A stretch of DNA of 64,000 nucleotides, from the NCBI GenBank assembly GCA_965656875.1, contig CBFHMJ010000032.1:62001-126000 (forward strand). Reading direction: 5' to 3'. The translations under genes and the position numbers were made by a program. Origin of the DNA: CBFHMJ01 sp965656875 (GTDB lineage: Bacteria > Pseudomonadota > Gammaproteobacteria > Enterobacterales > Alteromonadaceae). Positions within the stretch are counted from its first letter, which is position 1. The number at the start of each line of letters is the position of its first letter. Under the pieces are notes generated by a model. That model saw only the letters and a program-made list of their open reading frames with translations, was not told the DNA's origin and did not search any database. Shown here piece after piece: positions 44,126 to 53,041 of this stretch.

Positions 44126-46681
44126 ATGATACGGATGAAGCAATTATCCGCCTTATTGTTAATGGGACTAACCAGTCTGGTTATAAGTGGTTGTGCATCG
44201 ACAACAAAATCTGAAGTGCCGGAGCAAAACCCGGCGAACAATGTCTTTGATTCGTTGCTAACGCAGTATAAGCAGAACGCAGAAAATGTTAGCTACCAGG
44301 AATTCTGGAATGTGTATCTACAAGCTGATAACTCTTCTGATTCGTGGCAAAAGCACCAGGACTTTGTTGTATTGGAAACGCGAATTCAAAATCAGGAAAT
44401 TGGTTGCGAAACAATTGACTGGACTGTTGAAACTGAAAAAAACTTTTGGTCATTGCGGCCACACTTTGCCGCGATGGAATGCTATCAGACGCAAGGTAAT
44501 GAAGCTAAAGCTGCCTATCACGAACAAACTATTCAATACATTCTTAGCGGGATGACAGACGTTAATAATGGACAAGATTATTACTCGTCTATTCATGTAG
44601 CGTCAGAAGGCGACGCCGAAGATTTCTTACAGATCATGGGATATGAGGTGTTATTTACTCGCTATGAAATGGTTTATGGTGATGGCGGTATGTATCTGGT
44701 TTATACCGTAAAAGAACCTGATTCAACCATGAAGCAAGACATATGGTTCGATTTGCAGGAGATGATATACGTTGCGTTCGGCATCAATCCTCCTTTTGCA
44801 CCATATTTTTCGTTGTTCTCTGAGGAATATTTGAAACCACAACTGAATAACAGTGTGATCGCAATAGTTGCTAACGCAGATGTTGATGCTTACTACGGCA
44901 ATTATGATGTTGCTGCAGATGGTTATCTGGAGGCAATTTCTTACGGCAGTACCGTGGCGAAGCATCGGCTCGGTGAGCTGTGCTTACAGCGTGATTTGAC
45001 TAAAGTGGATAAAGCCAGTTGCCTGGATTTTCTGATGGAAGCAGCAGAAGAAGGTTACGTGCATTCAACAATATCGTTAGCTTATGCTGCATCTCAGGGA
45101 ATTGGAATGGAACGAGATCTGGATATGGCTGAATCATTGATCAATACATTGGACGGTCAATACGATCTCGGAGAAGCCTGGTATCAGCTTTATCGTTTTT
45201 CCATGTTCAAAGCATTAACACCAGAGGATAAACGCTCTGTTGAGAATGATGTGGAATTGATTTATCAGGTTAATCTGTTCAAGCATGACACTCCTACCGA
45301 AATCAAAGACATTACCTTGATGTATCTTGAAAAAGCTGAACAGCACGATCATGAGTTAGCAATGCTGTTCAGGGATGTTCAAGTGGCAACTGATGGTCAA
45401 AGGAAAGATAAGCCTGCTCAGGTGTTGAAAAGTTTGATGGAGGTTATCGTGACATGGAAAAACACCGATATGTCTTCGTTAAGTGATGTTCGTGCAAAGA
45501 TATTACTACATAGTTTTTCAATGGGGATGAAAATTAAAGCGGCTCAGTTCGCTATAAAAGAAAATAACCTGGAAGTACTTAAAAATCTGAGTGTTGATAT
45601 AGGCCGACACGCACAATCATTAGTTGATGTTGCACATCCTGCGGCGTATTTCGCATTGGCTAATTTTCAACAGTGGTATATGAAAGTGAAGCCAACAGAA
45701 AATAACGCTGAAAGCCGGACGGCTGTAGAAAATCTTCATTACAACACCGCAATTAATCATTTCAAACCAGCACAAATAGCATTGATCAAAGAGCTAGAAC
45801 AGCAGAAGGGATCAAGGGAGCTACTTGCATCCTGGTACTCTGTTTGTGCTAATCAGAGAGATGCTCGTTGTAATAACAAAATGGGTATTATGTTCGAGCA
45901 AGGTGACGGCACAGAAAAAGATATTGAACAGGCGAAGTATTATTACCAACAAGCCGCTGACCTTGGCTATCGCTATGGTTATTACAATCTGGCTCAGCTT
46001 TATGAAAATAACGGCAGCGCTTACTACGACGAAGATAAAGCGTCGGCACATTATCTGTTAGCTGCGGAGAAGGGACATGCGGGGGCTCAGGTATCTGTAG
46101 GTTATCGATATGGACAAGGCCTGGGTTTTGAACAAAGTGATGAAAAAGCGGTTGAATGGTATTTGAAATCTGCTGAACAGGGAAATTCCACGGCACAGGC
46201 TAACCTTGGCTATGTGTTTTTGAAAGGCAAGGGCGTTGAAAAAGACTCAATAGCAGCAGTTAACTGGTTTAATAAGGCGAGAGAGAATGGTTCTTTACGT
46301 GCTTATGGTTGGTTAGGTCGCATTTACTTGTATGGAATGGGTGTGGCGAAGGACGAAGCGCTGGCATTTAACTATTTGAAAACTGCCTATGAAGATAAAA
46401 ATTCAGTCTCGTGGATTGTCACTGACTTAGCTTATGCTTACATGCATGGTGCAGGCACTGAGAAGAATGAAGAAAAAGCTTGTGAACTCTATAAGTATGC
46501 CGCGCATTCTGAATTTCAGGATGGCCCGTACATGATGGGGCAGCTTATGGAGCAAGGTAAATGTGGTTACTCAATCAATCCGACTAAGGCGTTAGCCTGG
46601 TATCGTAAAGGTGCTGCTGCAAACGACGGTAAGTCCGAAGCTCGAATTAAAGAAATGACAGAGACAATGAAAGCAGATTAA
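44126..46681 (+). CDS. Sel1-repeat lipoprotein
   Basis: 851 residues. A lipoprotein signal ends in LVISGC, with lipidated Cys23. The first ~550 residues are divergent, with scattered Sel1-like helices around 260-340 (YLEAISYGSTVAKHRLGELC). A clear array of Sel1 repeats runs from ~570 to the end (for example ASAHYLLAAEKGHAGAQVSV, KAVEWYLKSAEQGNSTAQAN, DEALAFNYLKTAYEDKNSVS). Sel1 repeats are TPR-like scaffolds that bind proteins, so this is probably an outer-membrane-anchored partner of the DUF3857-transglutaminase protein directly upstream. The start ATG has GGAGAG upstream. Confidence 0.9.
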   Translation: MIRMKQLSALLLMGLTSLVISGCASTTKSEVPEQNPANNVFDSLLTQYKQNAENVSYQEFWNVYLQADNSSDSWQKHQDFVVLETRIQNQEIGCETIDWTVETEKNFWSLRPHFAAMECYQTQGNEAKAAYHEQTIQYILSGMTDVNNGQDYYSSIHVASEGDAEDFLQIMGYEVLFTRYEMVYGDGGMYLVYTVKEPDSTMKQDIWFDLQEMIYVAFGINPPFAPYFSLFSEEYLKPQLNNSVIAIVANADVDAYYGNYDVAADGYLEAISYGSTVAKHRLGELCLQRDLTKVDKASCLDFLMEAAEEGYVHSTISLAYAASQGIGMERDLDMAESLINTLDGQYDLGEAWYQLYRFSMFKALTPEDKRSVENDVELIYQVNLFKHDTPTEIKDITLMYLEKAEQHDHELAMLFRDVQVATDGQRKDKPAQVLKSLMEVIVTWKNTDMSSLSDVRAKILLHSFSMGMKIKAAQFAIKENNLEVLKNLSVDIGRHAQSLVDVAHPAAYFALANFQQWYMKVKPTENNAESRTAVENLHYNTAINHFKPAQIALIKELEQQKGSRELLASWYSVCANQRDARCNNKMGIMFEQGDGTEKDIEQAKYYYQQAADLGYRYGYYNLAQLYENNGSAYYDEDKASAHYLLAAEKGHAGAQVSVGYRYGQGLGFEQSDEKAVEWYLKSAEQGNSTAQANLGYVFLKGKGVEKDSIAAVNWFNKARENGSLRAYGWLGRIYLYGMGVAKDEALAFNYLKTAYEDKNSVSWIVTDLAYAYMHGAGTEKNEEKACELYKYAAHSEFQDGPYMMGQLMEQGKCGYSINPTKALAWYRKGAAANDGKSEARIKEMTETMKAD

Positions 46682-46989
46682 TACTTTGCTGTTGTCACGA
46701 TTAGTCTGAATTGCACTATATCAGTACACTGAAGCCAGCCTTGTCGCTGGCTTCTTTCGTTAGGCTGCACAAAACGTTAGAGAAGCGTGCTGATTTGATT
46801 ATCGCTATTATCTTCCCATCGTATAAATCTCACGTTATGTCATATAACAAGATTGTTTCATGTAATTTAAACTCTCTGGTTACGGTCCGGTATTTTCTTT
46901 GGATGAATTGAAGGATACACTTCTTCCTAATATTGGTACGTTGGCGATAGTCAACATGTTGAAAAGCCGTATGCTAAACAGAGGTTCTT
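46682..46989 (+). terminator. Intergenic region with terminator of the Sel1 operon
   Basis: A clear hairpin GAAGCCAGC (46731-46739) / GCTGGCTTC (46746-46754) with loop CTTGTC and TTTC after it ends the DUF3857-Sel1 operon. The other ~230 bp before the redoxin gene contain no credible ORF; a 66-codon frame starts inside this terminator region and is rejected. Confidence 0.8.
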
Positions 46990-47622
46990 ATGTTACGTAA
47001 AATGTTAGTTGGAATGGTGTTGTTAATGGCAGGTGCGTCAGTATCTGCTGAAGGCATTGCACTAAACAAAGAAATGGTTCGCCCGATTTTAAATGGTCAG
47101 AAAATTCCAGATGTGGAAGTTCAGACTGCTAATGGCAATATGATTAAGTTAAAAGATCTTGTATCTAAAAAGCCTACTATTTTGTTTTTCTATCGCGGCG
47201 GCTGGTGTTTTTTCTGTAGCACTCAGCTTGGTCAATTGCGCGATGTTCAGGATGATTTAACAAAGCTGGGCTATCAGTTGGTTGGTATTTCTACAGATTC
47301 GCCGGAAGACCTTCAAAGCAGCATCAAAGACAAAGAGTTGGATTACATGCTGTTGTCTGACTACCGTTCATTCGTAAGCCAAAAGTTTGGTCTTGCTTAC
47401 TTTGCTTCTGATAAAACTACAAAGCGTTATCTTGATAAGTACAAGCTACAAAACCCATTGCAAACAACACCTGATGGCGAAAGCCGTCTGATCTTGCCAG
47501 CACCAGCAGTGTATATTATTGACCAGAAAGGTCTGGTGCAGTTCCAGTACGTGAATCCAAACTATAAAGTGCGTCTTGATCCTGAAATTTTGCTAAAAGC
47601 AGCAGAAGTTATTGCTAAATAA
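46990..47622 (+). CDS. Exported AhpC/TSA-family redoxin
   Basis: 210 residues with a signal peptide (MLVGMVLLMAGASVSA). The thioredoxin-fold domain has the redox motif WCFFC (Cys73, Cys76) after ILFFYRGG, then GISTDSPEDL, and a cis-Pro region LPAPAVYIIDQKG. The CxxC spacing is that of alkyl hydroperoxide reductase/TSA relatives such as bacterioferritin-comigratory-like periplasmic redoxins. It probably reduces peroxides or disulfides in the envelope; the electron donor is unknown. It stands between its own promoter region and a strong terminator, just before the PspA locus. Confidence 0.88.
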   Translation: MLRKMLVGMVLLMAGASVSAEGIALNKEMVRPILNGQKIPDVEVQTANGNMIKLKDLVSKKPTILFFYRGGWCFFCSTQLGQLRDVQDDLTKLGYQLVGISTDSPEDLQSSIKDKELDYMLLSDYRSFVSQKFGLAYFASDKTTKRYLDKYKLQNPLQTTPDGESRLILPAPAVYIIDQKGLVQFQYVNPNYKVRLDPEILLKAAEVIAK

Positions 47623-47642
47623 CGACAGATTAAGAACTATGG

Positions 47643-47676
47643 AAAAAGGTCTGCGAATAAAGTAGACCTTTTTCAG
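47643..47676 (+). terminator. Rho-independent terminator after the redoxin gene
   Basis: AAAAAGGTCT (47643-47652) and AGACCTTTTT (47664-47673) form a perfect 10-bp stem with an 11-nt loop and a U-rich end. Confidence 0.88.
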
Positions 47677-48099
47677 TTTTCTTCAACAATGTAAGCCTAC
47701 CCGACAAACCCCCTCAGACATTACTATTGTCTTTTTCCATTACTAAGTTGTTCCTTTTAATTAGAAAATACTTGTTTAGTGGGTTGTGAAACGAGTTTTC
47801 GTTGTTCTGATTCGATTAGATTTTTCTTAGCTTATTCATAATTTTTCGATGCATTGCATTAAAAATATGTAAACATTTGGTTTGTTTTATGTATGCTATT
47901 CCAGCTGCCGGGAAACTGTGACAGTGGATAACGATAATTAGATAGCATTAGCTTACAAAGAAAACGTGAAAATCATTAAAAATCAGTGCTTAATTCATAT
48001 GGTTGAGACATTGTACAAGTAACTGATAATTGACATACTATGTCAGTCTTATTTAGATATACGCTATAGGAACAAACCTAAGACTAATCAGGGGTCATT
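47677..48099. other. Upstream region of the PspA-linked operon
   Basis: About 420 bp of AT-rich DNA without a plausible ORF. The only structured element I see is the TGACATACTATGTCA palindrome at 48031-48045, 55 bp before the lipoprotein start. Its TTGACA half could double as a -35 box, but no good -10 box sits at the right distance. Confidence 0.5.
48031..48045. promoter_or_regulatory. 15-bp palindrome, copy 1 of 3
   Basis: TGACATA-C-TATGTCA, a perfect 7-bp dyad around one base, preceded by T to give a TTGACA hexamer (48030-48035) that could be a -35 box. The same palindrome occurs twice before the DUF2170/pspA unit. Size and symmetry fit a dimeric repressor or activator site. The regulator is not identified. 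Confidence 0.7.
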
Positions 48100-49050
48100 A
48101 TGATTAAACAGATAACAGGTATTTTTGTCGTTATCTTGTTGTTGGTTGGATGTAGCTCTAAAGAAGAGCAAATACAACAAGCAATCGCACAGGAATCTGT
48201 TGCTACTGAAAAGGCATTAAAAAACCTTGAGGAAGCGCTAAATAACGGAAAAGTTCGAAATGTAGCTATTTTGAACCAATATGCTGAAGAAATAAAAAAA
48301 CGCCGACCTGAGCTTTCTGTACTGGTGGATCAACTGGCGCGAGATGGTACAACCAGCGGGCCAATGTACGATAATTTGTATCAACGTTGGTTGGATGCAT
48401 CAAAAGCTCCTGAATTGTTTGTAAATCCTGATGAGAGAATTCAGGAACTCCAATTAGTTCGCGAAGCGTCGTCGGTAAATTTATTTAGTGATGCACTGTC
48501 TGATCCTATAAATGTTCTCGCTGATTTATCGGTGGGAGATTTGCCTCGTATCAATGCTATTAGTCGAGCAGCGGAAAAAGAAGCAAACAAAAGCTTTGAT
48601 TTTGGCTACGGCAGCCAGTTAGTGGGAAATCCTAATTACGGACAGTGGACGACTAATTCAAACGGCATGTCTTTCTGGGAGTGGTACGGTATGTATGCTC
48701 TCATTTCAAATATTCTTCACCCTTATCCTATCAATTACAACCGATGGGCTCCTTACCGAAGTTACAGTTATTACAGTGATTATGGTCGTAGTCGTTACAC
48801 CAGTCGTAAAGATTATAAGCGCCAGGAATCCATGATTAGCAAAACGAAAAAGTCATTTGCAGCAAAAGGTCAGGCATTCTCCAGCCCTTACGCGTCAAGA
48901 AAGTCAGGCGCTACTTCGCTGAGCAGAGCGAGTAAAACACCGTCCAGGGTGTCCAGCTATAGCAGTAAGTCCAGTTATGGGCGAAAGAGTAGTGCAAGTT
49001 TGCGTAGTTCGTCATCGCGTACATCGCGTGGCGTTCGTGGCGGTAAGTAG
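48100..49050 (+). CDS. Lipoprotein with Ser/Arg-rich tail, PspA locus
   Basis: 316 residues. The signal ends in the lipobox LLVGC. A helical N-terminal half (~20-150, KEEQIQQAIAQESVATEKAL) is followed by an aromatic segment (FWEWYGMYALISNILHPYPI, then Tyr-rich SYYSDYG) and a C-terminal ~90 residues very rich in Ser, Arg, Lys and Tyr (SSYSSKSSYGRKSSASLRSS). No family is recognised with certainty. E. coli has a lipoprotein (YjfM, DUF1190) in the equivalent yjfIJKLMC operon, and this may be its analogue, but I see no firm similarity. It is first of three closely spaced genes with DUF350 and a spermidine-synthase-like enzyme. Confidence 0.8.
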   Translation: MIKQITGIFVVILLLVGCSSKEEQIQQAIAQESVATEKALKNLEEALNNGKVRNVAILNQYAEEIKKRRPELSVLVDQLARDGTTSGPMYDNLYQRWLDASKAPELFVNPDERIQELQLVREASSVNLFSDALSDPINVLADLSVGDLPRINAISRAAEKEANKSFDFGYGSQLVGNPNYGQWTTNSNGMSFWEWYGMYALISNILHPYPINYNRWAPYRSYSYYSDYGRSRYTSRKDYKRQESMISKTKKSFAAKGQAFSSPYASRKSGATSLSRASKTPSRVSSYSSKSSYGRKSSASLRSSSSRTSRGVRGGK

Positions 49051-49091
49051 AATATTTGGTCAAGAATTTAGTATAGACAGGAATTAATAAC

Positions 49092-49988
49092 ATGTTTGAA
49101 TTCAATAGTTTGATGCTGTGGAATTTGCAGGCAGTCGGAATAGACTTCGCAATTATCTTTGTTTTGTTTATTAGTTTACGAATTCTGAAAGGGGTAGCGT
49201 CTAATGTCCGTGCGACAGATGAGATTGCTACGCGTGACAATTTTGCGTTTGGTGTTGCCTACGCCGGTGGTCTGGGCGCATTGGCCATTATGTTAACAGG
49301 GGCGTCTACGGGGGCTTTTGGTCATACACTGGCAGACGAAGCGATCAACATGGTGACATTTGGTGTCTTCGGTATTGTGTTGATCATTATTGGTCGAATG
49401 ATTCAGGATAAAGTGGTTTTATCAAAAGTAGATATTCACGGTGAAATTGCCAATGGTAATTTATCGGCTGCGTTCGTTGATGTCGGTAATATGCTGTCTG
49501 TTGCGATAGTTATTAAAGCGGCAATGAGCTGGGTTGAGACGGAGGGTTTCGCTGCGTTACCGGTTGTCGGTGGTGCTTTCGTGGTATCACAAATTATTTT
49601 AATGATTGCATCAAAATATCGTGTTCGTTTATTCAAAATGAAAAATAGCGAAGGCGATTGCATGCAAAAAGCGATGGAAGAAGGTAACAAAGCGCTGTCG
49701 CTTCGTTATGCTGGTTATTTACTGGGCACTTCATTATCAATCACTGCTGCGTCAGGTTTTGTTGCTTACGACCCTGATCATGTGTGGGTGGCGATTGGTT
49801 ACTGGGCAGTTTTCGCGTTAATCATCATGGTGGTTTATGCCATTATTCAGCTAATTGCCATGAAGTTAATTTTGCCGGGCGTAGATATTTCTGACGAAGT
49901 TGATCGCCAGAATAATATCGGTGTTGCCGCAATTGAACTGGCGGTATCGGTTGCTATCGGTATGGTGTTGGTTGTACTGTTAGTTTAA
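49092..49988 (+). CDS. Tandem DUF350 membrane protein (YjfL-like)
   Basis: 298 residues, two DUF350 units of about 130 residues, each with about four membrane helices. Typical segments are FGVAYAGGLGALAIMLTGAS and VFGIVLIIIGRMIQDKVVL in the first half, ALSLRYAGYLLGTSLSITAA and NNIGVAAIELAVSVAIGMVL in the second. E. coli YjfL has one such unit. DUF350 genes repeatedly occur with PspA, YjfI/YjfK and polyamine-related enzymes. It lies 41 bp after the lipoprotein gene and 22 bp before the synthase-like gene, so the three form one operon. Biochemical role unknown; an ion or small-molecule channel is only a guess. Confidence 0.92.
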   Translation: MFEFNSLMLWNLQAVGIDFAIIFVLFISLRILKGVASNVRATDEIATRDNFAFGVAYAGGLGALAIMLTGASTGAFGHTLADEAINMVTFGVFGIVLIIIGRMIQDKVVLSKVDIHGEIANGNLSAAFVDVGNMLSVAIVIKAAMSWVETEGFAALPVVGGAFVVSQIILMIASKYRVRLFKMKNSEGDCMQKAMEEGNKALSLRYAGYLLGTSLSITAASGFVAYDPDHVWVAIGYWAVFALIIMVVYAIIQLIAMKLILPGVDISDEVDRQNNIGVAAIELAVSVAIGMVLVVLLV

Positions 49989-50010
49989 TTTTCAACACAT
50001 TAAGCAACAC

Positions 50011-51753
50011 ATGGATTTTGAGAAAGGACGTAACCAATTAAAGCATCGTCTCTTTTGGGATGATGCTTTATTGATCCTGATAATGGCTACACTCGCAGCG
50101 TGTGGTCTGATATATGAATATCTGCTGTCTCATTATGCGGGGCGGGTTCTTGGTACGGTAGAAACGGCAATTTATGCCATGATTGGCTTAATGATTGTTT
50201 CTATGGGACTAGGGGCGTTTGCAGCTCGCTGGTTTAAATCTCCTTTTACTGCATTTGCCTGGCTTGAAATCATCATTGCTATGATTGGCATGAGTTCTAT
50301 TTTGGTTATTGCCAGTCTGATTGCGGTATCTCATCAGTTGCCCTATTGGGTTTCTACTATTTTTAATTTACCTGAAGGCGTCGTGCTGGATGGGCATCTT
50401 TTTTCTGCGCTTCAGAAGCAACTTACTTACCTTCCTTATGTTGCCGGATTTGTACTGGGCTTTCTAATTGGTATGGAAATTCCGTTAATTGCTCGCGTGC
50501 GCCAGGCTATTCACGATGAATTTCTGGAGAATAATGCTGGCACTATTTACGGCGCTGATTATATCGGTGCTGGTTTTGGTGCGGCATTGTGGGTGATGTT
50601 CATGTTATCAATGGATATTGCTTCAGCTTCAGCATTGACTGCGGCACTGAACATTGTGGCTGGTTTTTGTTTTATCTGGCGATTCAATGATCGTTTGGGT
50701 GGCTTTAAGTGGTTATTGGGCTTTAACGCGGTAGCTCTTGTTGGACTGGGATTGGTTTTTTCTCTGGGAAATCAGTGGATGCAGCAAATGACCGACGCCC
50801 TGTATAAAGATCATGTGATTTATTCCACGCAAACCAATTATCAGCATATTGCCGTGACAGAACGAACAATACCTGGAAATCAGCAACGTATTTTGGATCT
50901 TTATTTAAATGGACGTTTGCAATTCTCCAGTGCGGACGAACATATTTATCATTCGATGCTGGTCTATCCGGCAATGGCTGCCTCAAATCGACACGATAAT
51001 ATCCTGGTTATTGGCGGTGGTGATGGATTGGCATTGCGTAATATTCTTCGTTGGAACCCTCAGTCAGTTACCTTGATTGATCTGGATGAACAACTGGTTA
51101 ATCTGTTTCAGGGAATTGCTTCTGACAGTGAAAATGCTGTTCTACCGGCGCTATCAGAGCGTTTTCTGTCATTGAATGATAATGCTTTTCTCGATAAACG
51201 AGTCACGCCGATATTTGGTGATGCATTTGTTGAAATTAACGCACTACTGGGACAACAGAAACACTTCGATACGATTATTATTGACTTACCTGACCCAAGT
51301 CACCCTGATTTAAATAAACTTTATTCAGACTACTTCTACAATAAAGTCAGCCAGTTACTCAATGCCGATGGGGTAATGGTTATTCAGTCAACATCACCGT
51401 TTCACGCACCTAAAGCGTTTAAAAGCATAGGTAAGACCTTGTCTGCTGCCGGGTTAACACACGTTGAACAATATCGTCAGAATATACCGTCATTTGGCGA
51501 ATGGGGCTGGACGATAGGAGTTAAGCAGGGTGTTGCTGCGTCTCAGCGATTGAGCGAGTTGCCTAAATTACTCATTGATGATGAATGGGTTACAAAAGGG
51601 CTGATGTTGGCAGCGTTTGAATTCCCAGCGAATTTTTACGAAGACTTGCCTGAGATTCAAACGAATTATTTAGGCAGTGGTGTGCTTTATCAGTATCACT
51701 ACCAGGCCTGGTTGGCCGATCAAGGTGTTTTTACGGGAAATACCAGAAATTAG
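50011..51753 (+). CDS. Membrane-bound spermidine-synthase-like aminopropyltransferase
   Basis: 580 residues. About seven membrane helices fill residues 20-255 (for example ILIMATLAACGLIYEYLLSH and YLPYVAGFVLGFLIGMEIPL), then a cytosolic spermidine synthase domain. There, LYLNGRLQFSSADEHIYHSM contains the substrate-gate region, GGGDG (335-339) is the nucleotide loop, and DLPDPSHPDLNKLYSDYFY (Asp425 onward) replaces the usual D-S-T-D-P. The fold transfers an aminopropyl group from decarboxylated SAM to an amine; for this membrane-fused branch the product is unproven. It is third gene of the operon with the lipoprotein and DUF350 and recalls the polyamine-linked YjfC of E. coli's operon. Confidence 0.92.
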   Translation: MDFEKGRNQLKHRLFWDDALLILIMATLAACGLIYEYLLSHYAGRVLGTVETAIYAMIGLMIVSMGLGAFAARWFKSPFTAFAWLEIIIAMIGMSSILVIASLIAVSHQLPYWVSTIFNLPEGVVLDGHLFSALQKQLTYLPYVAGFVLGFLIGMEIPLIARVRQAIHDEFLENNAGTIYGADYIGAGFGAALWVMFMLSMDIASASALTAALNIVAGFCFIWRFNDRLGGFKWLLGFNAVALVGLGLVFSLGNQWMQQMTDALYKDHVIYSTQTNYQHIAVTERTIPGNQQRILDLYLNGRLQFSSADEHIYHSMLVYPAMAASNRHDNILVIGGGDGLALRNILRWNPQSVTLIDLDEQLVNLFQGIASDSENAVLPALSERFLSLNDNAFLDKRVTPIFGDAFVEINALLGQQKHFDTIIIDLPDPSHPDLNKLYSDYFYNKVSQLLNADGVMVIQSTSPFHAPKAFKSIGKTLSAAGLTHVEQYRQNIPSFGEWGWTIGVKQGVAASQRLSELPKLLIDDEWVTKGLMLAAFEFPANFYEDLPEIQTNYLGSGVLYQYHYQAWLADQGVFTGNTRN

Positions 51754-51811
51754 ACATCGTTAGTTGTCACTGGCGTTTTGATTTTATTTTGCTAATTTTT
51801 CATTCAGGCAT

Positions 51812-51826
51812 TGACATAGTATGTCA
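51812..51826. promoter_or_regulatory. 15-bp palindrome, copy 2 of 3
   Basis: TGACATA-G-TATGTCA, the same dyad as copy 1 with the central base changed, also preceded by T (TTGACA at 51811). It lies 81 bp before the DUF2170 start. Confidence 0.7.
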
Positions 51827-51846
51827 GTGTTGTAACCTGAGCTTCA

Positions 51847-51861
51847 TGACATACTATGTCA
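51847..51861. promoter_or_regulatory. 15-bp palindrome, copy 3 of 3
   Basis: TGACATA-C-TATGTCA, identical to copy 1. Start-to-start distance from copy 2 is 35 bp, so two dimers could bind side by side on related faces of the helix. It lies 46 bp before the DUF2170 start. Confidence 0.7.
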
Positions 51862-51906
51862 GCGCAGACAAAAAGCATGTCATCAATTAACTGAAAGGTG
51901 AGAATA

Positions 51907-52311
51907 ATGGATTTACAAGAATTAACGTTAAAGCTTGCAGAATTCCAAACGGAAGGGAGTGGATTTGAATCATTCATTATCCCAGGAGACCAGGATGTTT
52001 TGCAGGTGATTGTTGATGGTAACGATGATTTACCAATCTATGTAACAAAGACGGAAGAACAGATTTTATGTATCTGTTATTTGTTTGGACAAGCAGAGGT
52101 TAAATCGGCATTGACAGCTGAACTGAATGAAACGCTTTTACGTTTAAATGTTCCTGTACCGTTAAGCTCATTTGCCATCATTGATGATAAATATTCAATT
52201 TTTGGCGCACTGTCTGTTAATTCATCATTTGATGATATCACCCATGAACTGGTAGCCCTGGCTGACAATGCAGAAGAAGCATTAGAAGCGGTGGAAGATT
52301 ATCTGGAATAG
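51907..52311 (+). CDS. DUF2170 protein (YjfI-like)
   Basis: 134 residues from the ATG at 51907 with AAAGGTGAG upstream; the GTG at 51898 lies within that ribosome site and is unlikely. The sequence resembles E. coli YjfI: MDLQELTLKLAEFQTEGSGF at the start and ALSVNSSFDDITHELVALAD near the end. Small soluble acidic protein (EEALEAVEDYLE tail) without catalytic motifs. It is the first gene of DUF2170-pspA-DUF2491-107aa, in the same order as yjfIJK in E. coli. The function is unknown; partnership with PspA is inferred from this conserved linkage. Confidence 0.9.
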   Translation: MDLQELTLKLAEFQTEGSGFESFIIPGDQDVLQVIVDGNDDLPIYVTKTEEQILCICYLFGQAEVKSALTAELNETLLRLNVPVPLSSFAIIDDKYSIFGALSVNSSFDDITHELVALADNAEEALEAVEDYLE

Positions 52312-52329
52312 ATCTACGAGGTAGCACAT

Positions 52330-53022
52330 ATGAGCATTATGAAAAAGATTTTTACAGCAATTAAAGGTGGTGCCAGGGAAGTAGGCGAGTCTATCGTTGA
52401 TGCCAATGGAATCCGTATTTTTGAACAAGAAATCGCTGATGCACAAAATGCATTAGAGAAAGCGAAAAAAAGCCTGACTGAAGTCATGGCAAAAGAAATG
52501 CAAACGAAGCGTAAAATCTCTGCTATTGAAGATAATATCGCTGAGTATGAAGAGTATGCGACTCAGGCGCTTGAAAAAGGTAATGAAGAGCTGGCGTTAG
52601 AAATCGCTGAAAAGATTGCAGAATTTGAAACTGAAAAAGCAGAACAGGAACAAGTACTTTCGACATTCACTGACAGCATTAAAACACTGAAACAACAAGT
52701 GAAAGATGCTGAAAAGTCGATTAAAGAAAATCAGCGTCAGCTATCAATGGTAAAGACGACTGACAGTGTTCAAAAGGCAACAATGGCGGTCAACACAACG
52801 TTGAATACAAATAACAGTTCAATGACATCTGCAAAAGCGTCGTTGGAACGTATCAAAAAGCGCCAGCAAGATCGTCAGGATCAAATGTCAGCCGCTAAAA
52901 CGCTTGAAAATGAAACATCAGGCGCTGATTTGAAAGCCAAAATGGCAGATGCAGGTATCGGTGAAACTAAGAGCAAAGGTAGCGATGTTCTTGCCCGTCT
53001 GAAAGCAAAAAAAGGTGAGTAA
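52330..53022 (+). CDS. PspA/IM30 family protein (YjfJ-like)
   Basis: 230 residues with a GAGG ribosome site. Almost entirely helical coiled coil: SIMKKIFTAIKGGAREVGES at the N-terminus (amphipathic membrane-binding helix), then long heptads (RIFEQEIADAQNALEKAKKS; EKAEQEQVLSTFTDSIKTLK). The length and pattern match PspA/YjfJ. PspA oligomers coat stressed inner membranes and block proton leakage; classical PspA also inhibits the activator PspF, but no pspF, pspB or pspC is found here. It is 18 bp after DUF2170, hence the same transcript. A UUCG hairpin just after the gene probably limits expression of the genes beyond. Confidence 0.94.
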   Translation: MSIMKKIFTAIKGGAREVGESIVDANGIRIFEQEIADAQNALEKAKKSLTEVMAKEMQTKRKISAIEDNIAEYEEYATQALEKGNEELALEIAEKIAEFETEKAEQEQVLSTFTDSIKTLKQQVKDAEKSIKENQRQLSMVKTTDSVQKATMAVNTTLNTNNSSMTSAKASLERIKKRQQDRQDQMSAAKTLENETSGADLKAKMADAGIGETKSKGSDVLARLKAKKGE

Positions 53023-53041
53023 TTCACTTAGTTGCGATTAG

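Noticed and set aside
46711..46911. 66-codon frame after the Sel1 gene
   Set aside because: Its start lies just before and its coding runs through a clear terminator hairpin; no ribosome site or domain.
51754..51906. Sigma-54 promoter before the pspA unit, as in classic psp operons
   Set aside because: No GG-N10-GC element with suitable flanks was found and no pspF gene is nearby.
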